Positions 20,357 to 33,000 of a stretch of DNA of 64,000 nt are shown here, piece after piece. The stretch lies in assembly GCA_033002965.1 (NCBI GenBank), contig JAURVB010013238.1:109022-173021 (forward strand), in the 5' to 3' direction. Position numbers and translations under genes: made by a program. This DNA comes from Piper betle. Lineage: Eukaryota; Streptophyta; Magnoliopsida; Piperales; Piperaceae. How positions within the stretch are numbered: position 1 is the first letter of the stretch; each line of letters starts with the position of its first letter. The notes under the pieces are model-generated. The model made no database searches and was not told where the DNA came from. It saw only the letters and a list, made by a program, of their open reading frames with translations.

Positions 20357-23300
20357 ATGAGGAGGATGAGGTCCTGCAGGGGCTCCTCTTTGCTTCATCT
20401 CCTCCAATCATTTCTGCTTCTCAATATCATCATCTACTTCTCCTCCTCTGCGTCTTCAAGTCTCTTGCACTCTCGTGATTCTGCTTTTCGCGGCAGCACC
20501 GGCGATGACGACATTGACACTAGTACCCGACGATATCTTCTCGCCAATGGCCTGGCCCTCACTCCTCCCATGGGGTCGCCTTCATCTCCCCCTTCTTATT
20601 TTACTAATTATTAGTGCTCATTATTTTTTATGATCATTAACCGCTGTACCCGGCCCATTCCTTTGTTATTAATGTATATACTCAAATTTTCACACTCCTT
20701 TTAATTCATTATTACTCATTGCTAGATTTTTAGCGTCAAAATTACTCCCTGCATGCTCACTCTAACTATTCTTAATTTATCATATGATTCATTGTTTCTC
20801 ATTCATTAATTATTTTCGCGAGTGACATGCCCATTACAATTGTTTTCCATTGTTTCGGATCTTTCTTTTTTAATGTCTTTTTGAAAAAAAACAAAATCGT
20901 CCCCTAGAGAACTGCAAAATTGCAATGCATTTTCAGTGCTCCATTCCTTACTTTGTTGAAATAATTAACTGATCATGCTTGCACTACAATAGAGATTGTT
21001 CCTAGAATCTCTATATATAATAAACCCATTTATACGCCTAGTTTGTCAGCTCAGACCCTGCTGTAGTGTCGAGTACAAGTGGCCATCACGACGTCTCACA
21101 ATACCATGGTGTCCAATTTTAAGCTTTTTACTATTCCTGACCTGCTTATGGTGACCTCTCCAGGTGGAATAGTTGGAATCATTTCAATTGCAAAATTGAA
21201 GAGAAAGTTATTAGAGAAACGGGTAATTTAGAGTCTTGTCTTTTCCTACCGATTTATTTAGCATTAACCGTGCTTCTATACATCTGGGCTGATATATGAA
21301 CCTGGCCTGTGCAGCTGATTCACTTGTTGCCTCGGGTCTTGCCAAGCTGGGATACCATTATGTCAACATAGGTAACATACTCGCTCTGGCGCCGCACCTC
21401 ATCACTTACTCTTTTTCTTCTTTTTTCTTTTTTTTCTTCTTTTATTTTCTTAAAAAAGCAAGCCCACTTGCTCTTACAAAGTCGTTCCCATATAAAAGTA
21501 TATATTTCTTTTTTTTGCAAAAAAACCGTATGAAAGCAAATTCATATTGAGTGTGCTGATGCTTCATTTTATTAGATGACTGCTGGGCCGAGTTGACTCG
21601 GGACTCTCAGGTATGTCAGCTCACACAAACCACACACTCCTGTTTTTCCAATTGGCATTAGAATGCACAATTAGTGAGCAAGTACATACGAAATCATTAG
21701 TTCATCGTCTACACTGAAACAGATTTATTTTGGAGAACTTTTAGCGAGCGCCTCTTAATAGCAGGTTTACTAATTAGTTATACAAGATTTGCCTGTACTG
21801 ATATAAGCGCTTAATGATTATGCAAATCACCCAAGTGCATTTGAGACTCGGCTTACTTCCATTTATTTAATCCGACAACGATGGTTCAATTTTCTTGAAA
21901 CAGTAAACATTATGTATATTCATGTTCCTTTCATAAAAATAAAGCCACCGGGCGGCCTTTTTTAAGTTTAATAACATGCATACGTGTGTGTATATGTATA
22001 TATCTTACATCTTAAAAGCGACGGAGGCTTAAAAACGGACATCAAATTAAAAGATTTTTTTGATGCCAGGGCAATTTGGTTGCTCGGAAGTCGACTTTTC
22101 CATCGGGTATCAAAGCACTTGCGGATTATGTTCACAGCAAGGGTCTCAAGCTAGGAATTTACTCGTCTGCAGGGTAAGATCATTAACTACTGGTATTGTA
22201 TGATTAAGCCAACTACAGGCAATCATAGCGGTACTTATACATCGGGAATTTATTGAAATTTGGATCTAACATGTTCTATATACATGAGCAGTAATATTCT
22301 TGGACCTTCAGGACAAAAATATTGGTGCCCCTGTGATAGTATATTTGGACTCATTTTTTAATTTCCCTTTTATCTTTGTTTATTCGCAATAATGATATTT
22401 CCTTTATACCTTTGTTAATTTGTAATAGTATTTGCAAAGCTACTTAACTAAATCTCTCTTCCTGTAATGCTGTGTTGATCATCAGCTGAATGGGAAAATA
22501 TGTTGATACGCAATAACATTATTAAGGTTAATATATATATTTGCCAGGTATCTAACGTGCAGCAAGGCAATGCCGGGATCACTTGGGTATGAAGAACAAG
22601 ATGCTAAAACGTTTGCTTCATGGGTGAGAATTACAATAACTTCCTAGTTTATTAATGGTTATTTGACTTAAGCAAACACATATTATATATATATATATAA
22701 AACAACCCGACCTAATTAGTACAACCCGACCTAATTAGTACAAACAAACAGGTTTTGTCATTTCCTTACAAGTAGTTAACAAAGTTTAAGATTATAAGCA
22801 ACACCTCTACTAATATATTAGATAGTACCTCAATAAGTATTATATGTAGTGCTAACTTATAACTAATTAAAGATCTTACATTCCACCGGTTTTAAGGAAA
22901 ATCTGTCCTTAGAATTAATTTTTACACCTCATGAGCCAGTAAGTAATTGTTGTAGAATTAATTATTTTTGAGACTTTGCATTCCACCTATTTTAAAAAAT
23001 TTCGTTCTTGAAATTCCTTTTATAGTTCATAAGCCTAATTTGAATCTATATCTTAACAAACTCCCATCATTGACTAATAGTTTTAATCAAGAAGGCTTGC
23101 CTTCCACACATACATGTTGATTTATATATATAATTTTCTTTGACGTGATATATATGTATAATATGGTGAGAATTTAGGAACCTAACTTTGAAGTATTAGA
23201 TAGAAATTAATGGTGATGGTGATTCCCAAATTAAAAGCATAATCACTGTTGATTTATATCCAACGATTTAAAGTTGTGTTCCTAAGTTATCACTATAATA

Positions 23301-26226
23301 AATACACGAAAATGATAGAATATGAGCCTTTTTTAAATTTGAACTTTGTGAACCTGAATCATGACTGCTAATTTTTTATCTAACGATTTAAATTGTAAAG
23401 TTATTGTTGGATAATTATGTGTAGTTTCATCAATAACTGCCCAATGTGAACCACTAAATGAAAAATTGACTGTTATACCTGAAAGTTCACAAAATTCACT
23501 CAAATAATGATTCACACCCTATCATTTCCGTAGATATATGCATATATATAAATAAATTTCCCTCACAAGAAGCCAACAAACTTTCTCGTGTAGCAATCGT
23601 AGTGCCTCTTTTGTGTTTGTCCAGCTTTCTCCTCCCTTTTACTGCCTCTTTTTACTGCCTGAGTGGTACCTAGCTGAAGCATGGAGTATGGCCTCTAAAT
23701 GGAAAATGCTCGACATTTTTTGAACCAAAATGATGCACAAGGCTTACCTGCCACATATACCCATAATTCTCAATGTGAATATGTTCTAACACAACTTTCA
23801 TTATCGATTTAATTACCTGGTCATGCTCCTTCTATTTGCTATAGGGAATTGACTATCTGAAGTATGACAACTGCAACAATGATGGTTCTAAGCCCACAGT
23901 GAGGTAATTATATCGATGTTCTTGATTCTGCTGAACTATCATGAACACCTCGAACCATTTCAAAAGACTAGGTTTTAATGATATTTATGTCCTGCAGATA
24001 CCCTGTCATGACTCGAGCGCTGATCAATACAGGCCGTCCCATATTCTTTTCTCTATGTGAATGGTAGCCTTTATAATCCTCTTTTACTAATTTCATTTCT
24101 GGTTTTTCTTTTGCCATTGATCTCTTCATAATAATAAGTGGTGGGAGGGGGGCATTCTTGTTCTTGAAGGGGGATTTGCACCCTGCGTTATGGGGCGCGA
24201 AAGTGGGCAACAGTTGGAGGACTACCAATGACATAGCTGACAACTGGGAAAGGTATTTGAAACAATTAAACGTCAGTATGGCGAAATGACACGTTCACAA
24301 AATTTTGGTTTTTCAAATGGCAGCATGGTCTCGAGAGCTGACATGAATGAAATTTACGCCGAACTTGCAAGACCTGGGGGTTGGAATGGTAAGTTCTTCA
24401 TACTCCTACTACTATCATCCACTTAATTAAATCCATCTAATAAATTCTGGGCTCTTTGATTTGGATTTTGCATATTTATATAATGAACTGTTGTACCGTG
24501 CAGTCTTTTATTTTATAATAAACAATCGAACCGCAATAACATCTGCATAATTACTTTGGAATAAAAAAATCCAACAAAGTTAATTGATGATTCTTTTTCG
24601 AGTAGCCATGGAACGTAAACTGGAAGAGTCCTAAAATGTGCTAAGAATTTTATTATTTTCGTTTTAGAATTTCACATCTCGACAATATTGAACAGATCCA
24701 GACATGCTAGAAGTCGGAAATGGAGGGATGACAAAAGATGAATACATCACGCACTTCAGCATTTGGGCGATCTCCAAGGTATTTGACTCGACCGTACATA
24801 TCGGAAAATCTGAGTTTATGTTAGTTTTAAAAACTTCCTTCTTTAGATAAAACACGATTGTTTCTAATCGCTATCCTGATTAAACTGTCTCCCCATGAGC
24901 AACATTTCCTGCAACGTTCATAGAGGCTAAATGGTGCACATGATAAGGTGATCATGAAATGACATTGTTTCAATCAATTAATTAAGGTAAGTAGGTTGCT
25001 AGCCAGCGACGATGGACCATCTACTTTTCAGTTTTGTTTATTAGGATATGTCTAACCAAACAAAACATATTTCATAAAAAAATAAAATTACATGGAATGA
25101 TATAAGATTAAAATTTTAAATTTTTATATATGAAAAGCTAGAAAGAAAAATACATTATACATCACTTCAAGCTCATTTTAAGACTTTTCTTTCATTTGTT
25201 TTAGCATGAGTTTTTTAACAAAGAAAATTTTCTTTCAAGGCCTACTTTGATGAAAGTTTCATGCCAGTTAAAAACTTTTTATAAACAAATGACAAAATGC
25301 CAAGTTCTCTCTATTCCTATTTCTTTAATGCTAATCAAACATCCAGTGTATGAAACTCAAATGTGCCACTTGCGACAATGATGATTTTCGTAAACTCATT
25401 ATTATTGTTTCTAGGCCCCTCTTCTTCTTGGTTGTGATGTTCGGAAAGTTACCAATGAAACAATGAAAATCATAGGAAACCAAGAAGTTATCGAAGTAAA
25501 TCAAGGTAAGTTATTTGAACTGTAAGGATAACATCTCAAATTCATCTGCATTACGGATGCTGACAGGATGTTTTTAAATTTTATGGCTAAGTTTGGTTCA
25601 TTTTCTTTTAGTAACTAAATGATATGGTTAAGTTATACCATAAAACATGAAGAGTAATATGCCATTTAATTTATTATTTTTGTGCGCCATATATTTAGTC
25701 GAGAAAGCATTTTGTAAAGATAGTTGATAATGCCATTGAGAAATTCAATAGATCAACTTGGTGTGCAAGCCAAAAAAGTTAGAATGGAGGGAGACTTGGA
25801 GGTGACACTTCTGTTTTTTATAGCTTTTGCTTAATTAGGCATATATACATTATCCGGATACTAAGAAATTCCATCTATGGCTTGAGCAGGTGTGGGCAGG
25901 TCCGCTCACCGGTTATAGAACAGTCATCCTCTTAGTAAACAGGAGTCCAATAGCATCGTCTATTACCGCGCATTGGGATGACATAGGAATTCCTTACAAC
26001 ACAGTTGTTAAAGCAAGAGACGTGTGGAAGGTAAGTGAACAATTTGGCTGGCAACTGTGGTTTTTCAATGAGATATGATCAATGAAGCTTCAGAATTAAA
26101 GAGCCGCTGCTGACGTTCTCACACTGATTGCAGCATGAAACTCTGAGGAGCAAATTCAAGAATAAGTTGGCGATGGCAATACATTCACATGCCTGCGGAA
26201 TGTACATCCTGACTCCGTTATATTGA
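20357..26226 (+). CDS. AGAL1: alpha-galactosidase, GH27 (AGAL1-type)
   Basis: Hydrolyses terminal alpha-1,6-galactose from raffinose-type sugars, galactomannan or galactolipids, in vacuole or apoplast. Exons: 20357-20574, 21164-21222, 21315-21371, 21576-21610, 22070-22173, 22548-22623, 23845-23903, 23998-24063, 24148 (or 24170)-24252, 24324-24388, 24696-24778, 25415-25505, 25752-25801, 25890-26030, 26134-26226. An N-terminal signal ([12 protein letters not shown] region) precedes [17 protein letters not shown]. The nucleophile Asp lies in YLKYDNC (about D191) and the acid/base Asp in GGWNDPDMLE (about 282-284); [12 protein letters not shown] ends the beta domain. The homology expects [12 protein letters not shown] across the exon 8/9 junction. 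The natural acceptor at 24169 gives a one-base frame break and a stop. An acceptor at 24147 keeps the frame (433 residues) but adds seven residues. All other junctions are in phase. Confidence 0.9.
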
Positions 26227-27031
26227 ACTGGTCATGTGCTCGGAGCCAGGAAGAAATATCAGGCCTACTTCACTGGTGCATTCGAGTAGCATCTAAAATA
26301 TTTAAGTTAATGAATGCTAGGTGTATTCTAAACGAAGTGAAATACTATTGGTCTCCTGCATGGCCGTTGAATGAAAACCTATGCTAAAACGATTCATCAT
26401 CATTGACCTTACAGGCGATGATTGGCAACTGTAACATGCATTTTCTAGATAGTATTTCGAGAAGCACAAGTCTTCTTTGTTCCCGTGTTTGTTTTCCCCC
26501 AAGCAGATGAAACTAGTACACTATAACACAAACGATGAAGTTAGCGGTCATGACGGAAGCAAAGATAGATGATAGTCCCTGCCTCCAGCAAAAGAAGCCA
26601 GGCTATAGCTAGCATATTACACCTAGGAACCTAGAGTACAAACAGATTATTAGTACAGAAGGAACATCGATGTTGCCAGCCACATTTGCAACTGGAGGAT
26701 TCGTTTCCCACTACACCTTGTTCCAATCATGTTACGTTTGGTTTGTCAGATAGGTCAAGATCTGGGGAACTCAAAACTACCAATCATCCAAAAGTTACTA
26801 CCCTTAACGAAAAGCATCTCCCGCCATCAGATATCTCATTTAAGTGAAACACAAAAGAACGTCAATGAGCATATCAACATACAGCCGCAAAGTTAGTAAG
26901 GTATCTTACAAGCTGTATTTGTCCAGTTATATGGAAAAAAATGCTGTCAAAGAATATTAGTTCATGCTGCTAGATAATCTGTGATCTGATGCCAAGTCAT
27001 CTGCTGTACATGTGCAGGTCCAACAAACTTC
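26227..27031. other. convergent intergenic region / 3' UTRs
   Basis: Separates the stop codons of AGAL1 (plus) and KTN80 (minus). It probably holds both 3' UTRs. No gene is seen. Confidence 0.6.
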
Positions 27032-30000
27032 TCATAACCCTTCCTGAAGAGACAAACTGAGTTCTTGAGATAACTTCGCAGCTGATCCTCCTTTCCTGTA
27101 ATTTACAGCACACAAAAGCCTTTCATGCTTTGGGGAAAGAAAAGAGCCTCTTCACACAAATAAGAGTTATGAAAACAATGCAATGAATCATGAATCCAGT
27201 AAGCAGGTTAACAGTTAACAAAACTGAAGGGAAGGTCCTGAGTCAGACCTGGTAAGTGTTGGTAGATAAACCTTTATCTTTTCCAGCTCAACAAAGCACA
27301 GGTGGCATCGCTCTAGTCTAAAATCATAATGATTGCAGGAAAACATCGTTATAATGCATCATGCAATGGGCAGCAAGGACAAGCTTTTCGTATGAATATA
27401 GAATGTACTGCAGATATACAACTTCAAAGCCAACTAAAACGAAGACCAAGACAAGCCATGTAGGCCTCAAAAAAGCTAAATGGCCACATAATTATAACTA
27501 TCTAATACAAAGATGACAATAGACCAAACTACAACATAGTCCATTCCTCTTTGATTTTCACTCATTAAACATATTCAAGGATAAAAAGATAAAGACTTAT
27601 AATTTGCAATGGAACAACATATGCGTGAAGAATGCCAGTCATACCTTTCCTCCGCCTGGACATCAACACCCACTGAGGATGAGGCTGACAATGTCGATCG
27701 AATAATAAGACCAAAAACTTTCACCAGCTTAACCAGCATGTCTAATGAAATTGCAACGTGCCTACCATTTTTGAATGGAAAAGTACCATAAATTTTTGCC
27801 AGTGGCTTGAATATTATCAATAACCAATAAACAGCAAAGAGAAACCATACTTACAAAGAGAAACAACTTAACAACAACATTATAATCCTTCTTTTGGAAC
27901 TGGCAAAATTATGTGTTCTCAAAGTCGACTTAGCAAATATACAGGATGTGATTAAAATCAAGCAAATGACCAACAATAGTCACTGGGCACAAAAATAGCA
28001 ATCTGAATGCAATCTATGCAGTACACAATCTTAACATTCTTTACAATGATGGTTTGCAATTCAGGAACGTATTGACTAAATTGTTTGATGGCAGGTGAGA
28101 CAAAACACGACTGAATGGAAAAAAAGCAACCTTATTGTTGAAAAGGGATACCTATCTATGCTACTGTGCAGAAGGTTCGACAGCAATGGCAAAAAGCAGC
28201 TGAAAACATCCAAAGTAATAGCTTCACTTGCTCCAGTCCAAACGTTAGTAACATCAGCAAGAACCTGCACACACCCAAAGTCATTCAGATTTCCAAAATT
28301 ACAAATGTTAATAATCCTCCGATGTAGATCATATCTGAGGAAGTACAATGAAGGAATAAATGCCCTAAAATAATTCCAATTGAAAAGTGGCTGGAACTAG
28401 AATTAAGTCATAATATGCCAAAAATTGCATGATTCATTATACTTAAGGCCTTTTGTTCTTGTTCGTAATACATCTCCTTTTCATACTAATATTTTAGCTG
28501 TAATATTGTCTCCAAAACTAGCCTAAATACATATAATTTGTTGTGGAAAGTTTCGAAAACATTAAACCTGTCATCTATAACTTAAACTAAGAGAGCATAA
28601 CATAAACAAAAGATTTTAGTTCTAAATTCTAAATGATCATGCTGATTATTCAGCCTAAAAATTCGGCCTACCCACATTAACTTACAGAACTGTTTACATT
28701 GTTAAATATTTAATTTAAAAGTTACAAATTTTCAACACGTCAAGTTTCCCCACTTTTTAATTTGATGAGGCTTAATTTTTTAGCTCAAACAACTGTTCTT
28801 TTTTCAGTTGCAATATTTGTTTTTATCCTCAGTTTTTGTTCAAACTTACACATAATTCACTTCCCAAGTTAGTCAAAGTCAAACTAGACCATCAATTAAG
28901 TAATTATTCTGTCTATTTTTGACTTATTTCATAGTCTTACACATGATTGATATATTTCCGGCAATATTTATAATATACTAGCAAGTCAAAGGCAATTAAA
29001 TGTGGAATTAATTCTGTTTTTCGTACTCCAAGGCCAGGAAAAAGAGAGCATTGCAGCAGAACACAACTTACAGCATAATCAGACATCTTTTCCAATGCAC
29101 TAATGGCTCCTTTGAAGTCATTTCTTTCCAAGAATCTTCTGATAACCTAAAGCAAAAGAACACGTACAAAGCTGCTCTCCATGAATTTATATTTTATAAT
29201 TACAGGGAAAAAATTAACTTGAAAAAGAAAATCCAATTTCAAAAAATAAAGTCACCGCAAGGCAAACACTACTTGAATATCAAAACCCAATCAAAAGCCC
29301 ATATATAAGCATTCATCACCCAAAATTTTTAAAATGAGTTCAATGTAATGAACTTGACGAAGTATTTCCCACTATCATCAAGCACAGGCTCATGGAGGAG
29401 ATTCCGACTACACTGCCTACAAGCATGGGAAATTCCGAGGGCAAGCATTGCTCGACAAGAGACAAGACTATTCATGCCGGTTAATTATTTTCTAGGTTAA
29501 TATTTACCTTGTTGCTTTCTAGGTTTTTATTAGCCGTCATCTTAATACAATCGCTTAGTCTTATTCTTGTGTTGTTTACTCAGTCTTATCTTATCTTGTT
29601 GCTGTTATTGTCTTTGTTTAGTTCCCGATTCTTTCCCTATTTCTCAACAGCGTGTATGTTGTAACATCTATATATATATTAATGATAACACTAACTCAAG
29701 TAGACTTTCAGTTGAGTTTTCATGGTATCAGAGCCTCTAAGTCTGGTCCTGTCCATCATGTCGACCACTTCCTCTCCTTCATCTTCCACCTTTTCACCCT
29801 CCTCTCTCTTCCCCTCTATTCCCCCTTTCCTCAACGGCAATCATATCGTCAATCTTGTGTCCGTTAAAACTTGATCACCAAAACTATCTGCTATGGAAAT
29901 CTCAATTCCTAGCCATCCTTCACACAACCTGGTTGGCTACATTGATGGTTCCCTCAAGTGTCCCCCTCAATCGTCACTCAGGATAATGTCTCCTCTATTA

Positions 30001-33000
30001 ATCCTGCTTATACCCTCAGGGTTAAACAAGGCCACCACCTCGCAAGCTGGTTTCTGGCCACCTTAACTGAACCTCTCCTTGCCCAAGTCGTTGATCCCAT
30101 CTACACTTCTTCGAATGCCATTTGTTTCAGCTGGAGAGGAATCTTGTATCTGCCTCCAAGCTGTAAATCATTCTTCTTCGCAGCAAGCTCCAAGAAAGCT
30201 TCCTCCCTCATTCATGAGTATCTTCGAACCATTCGCAATATCTCCAATCAGTTAGCTACCACAGGCTCTCCCATTCCACACACTGATCGTTTCTACTACA
30301 CCTTAGGATGCCTTGGACCTGAATATGAGTCTTTTATTACTACTGTTTCTTTGCAGGCTGAAAACCTGCCTTCTGAAGACCTATCTAGTCTTCCAAGGAG
30401 CCATCCAAGGAGCCATGAGGTTCGCCTCTGCTCCCTTCATAATGATCTTTCCAATGTCACCACCCTTCTCTCTGCTAACCCACCACTTGCTTCTCCCAAT
30501 CCCTCTCCTCAACAAGGGTCCTCTCCTCAGCAATTTGGAAGAGGTTGTGGCTATGGCTTCTCCTCGGTCGTTCCTTTCAAACTGTTCAGTCTTCAACTTC
30601 GAATTCAAGTCGACCTGTCTGTCAAGTCTGCTGTAAGCCAGGGCATGATGCCATTGATTGCTACAATAGGCTCAATATGGCTTATCAAGGTCGCAACCCC
30701 TCTCACCAGCTTGCTACCATGCACATCAGCATCCATCCTGTCCATGAATAGCTTTCGGATTCTGGGGCTACCCATCATGTTACCAATGGTGTCTCCAACA
30801 AGCATTCTTATTCTGACTATGGTGGCAATGATCAATACATGGTTGGTGATGGATCCAGACTGCGAATTTTTGGCATTGGTTCCTCTTCTTTTACCTCTCA
30901 TGCAACTCTTAGGCTTAATAATATTCTACATGTGTCTCGCATTTCCTGGAATCTCTTATCAGTTGCTCAATTTACCAAGAATAATAGTTGTTATTTCGTG
31001 TTTATCCTTCTGATTTTGTCATCAAGGATCTGAAGTCCCAGAAAGTCTATATTCACTGCACCTGCAAATAAAGAAGCCAACTCCTCCCAAGGCCGCCATA
31101 CCTCAAGTTGTCTCTCTTCAAGCCTCATCACCTTCTCTATGGCATAACCGATGTGGCCATCCTGCTGTTGATTTCATGAGTAGAATTATGGGCACTCTTA
31201 AGCTACCCACCAAGTTACCTTCTATTTGTCATCCCTGTCAACTAGCTAAAAGCAAAAGATTGCCTTCTGTACCCTCTTCTTCTCCTTCTACTAGACCTTT
31301 GCAATTACTGTTCATGGATGTATGGGGTTCTACCCTCTTCTATCAAACAATGGTTATCTAATTTATCTGTTAATTGTGGATGATTATACATTGTATTCTT
31401 GGTTCTTTCCATTATATCAGAAATCTCAGGTCTTTGACACTTTTGTGACCTTCAAATCTCTTGTTCAAAATCTGTTATCCACTAAGGTTCAAAATGTTCA
31501 ACAAGTTGAAGGAAAAGAATTTGCAAATCGTCTGTTTGCTACCTTCCTTTCTAGAAAGGGCATTCACCATCGGTTTTCTCGTCCACATAACCCCGAACAA
31601 ATGAGCTCTGTGGAGAGGAAGCATCGTCATGCAGTTGAAACTAGCTTCGCACTCCTTGCCACCAACTCCCTACCTAAGACTTTTTGGGTAGACGCTTTTG
31701 ATTAATCAAATGCCTACCAAAGTGTTGCATCATATATCTCTATATGAAAAACTCACAGGATGTGCGCCTAATTATTCTCATCTAATGGTTTTTGGTTGTA
31801 TCTGTTATCCCTACATGAGGCCATGGAACTCTAACAAGTTGGATTACAGGACTCAAAAGTGCATCTTCCTTGGTTACAGTTCATCCCACCATGTTTACCC
31901 TTGCTTTAACCCTCTTAACAATAAGAAAGTCATCAGCCGTCATGTGGTCTTTAGTGAGGAGTTCTATCAAGGATACACCAATTTGAATCCATCATCATCC
32001 CCAGGCACGTCCTCTTTTCTTCTTCCTATTCCCAATATTGCCCTCCCTCATTCCTCTCCTTTCTTCTCCCCTTATCCTCTCCATCTCCATCTCCATAGTT
32101 ATCTTCACCAAATCCTCCACCTTACTCATCTTCTCCTGATCCACTCTCATCTACAACCTCCCCACATATTCTCCCTCCACCGCCTCCTAACTCCTCTTCA
32201 TGGTTTGCAATCACATATCAACATCGTCATCCAAAACCTCTTAAACCACTTCCACACAACTCTCAACCACATGCCTCCAATATCCCTCAAAACAGTCCTA
32301 ATCCTCCATCTCAGTTTGCTATCACTTATCAACATCGCCCCACCAAATTCTCCAACTCCTTCCCTCTCATCTCTCAACCTCCTTCCACACATCCTAACCC
32401 TCTTCCTCATCCTCCTCCCTCTCCTACTCCTTTGCCACAAATAACCAAACCTTCTTCCACTTCTCTTGGCCAGCTATCTCTCTTGCCTACTTCCACTCCC
32501 TCCAACACTTCCCTAATTACCCCTTCCCCTTCAACTACCCTGCACCCGATTCCCCCTACCCTACCCCAGCCACCTTCGCCTTCTCCTCTTCCTCATTCAC
32601 AGTTAAACTCACGACCTTCCATCTCCTGTCCCACTCTCCTCTCCATCTAGTCCTCCTTCATCCCCTCCTCCCTCCTTGTCTCCTCTCCCATCAGCCCTGG
32701 TTTCCTCTACTCCCCCTCTCTAGAGGAACCTACTATCTATCTCCAACCATCCAAGTTTCCTCATTGGCGCCAAGCAGTGGATGCTGAATTTGCTTGCCCT
32801 CCAACATCAACACACTTGGCCCCTGTCCCCTACGCCTCCTCCTTAAATATCATTGGTTGCAAGTGGGTGTTTAAGGTTAAAACAAAAGCTGATGGTTCTG
32901 TGGAGTGCTGCAAGGCTAGGCTGGTTGCCAAAAGCTTCAATCAACAGGAGGGTATTGACTATGCTGAAACCTTCAGCCCTGTGCTATGCCATGCTACTGT

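Noticed and set aside
22697..22742. tandem repeat of ACAACCCGACCTAATTAGT in an alpha-galactosidase intron
   Set aside because: Only two copies of about 20 bases; common slippage within an intron, with no sign of function.
29958..31013. 351-codon open frame
   Set aside because: It is the longest open frame in the window, but it drifts out of the Copia gag frame. The zinc knuckle and later domains lie in other frames, so it is a remnant and not a gene.
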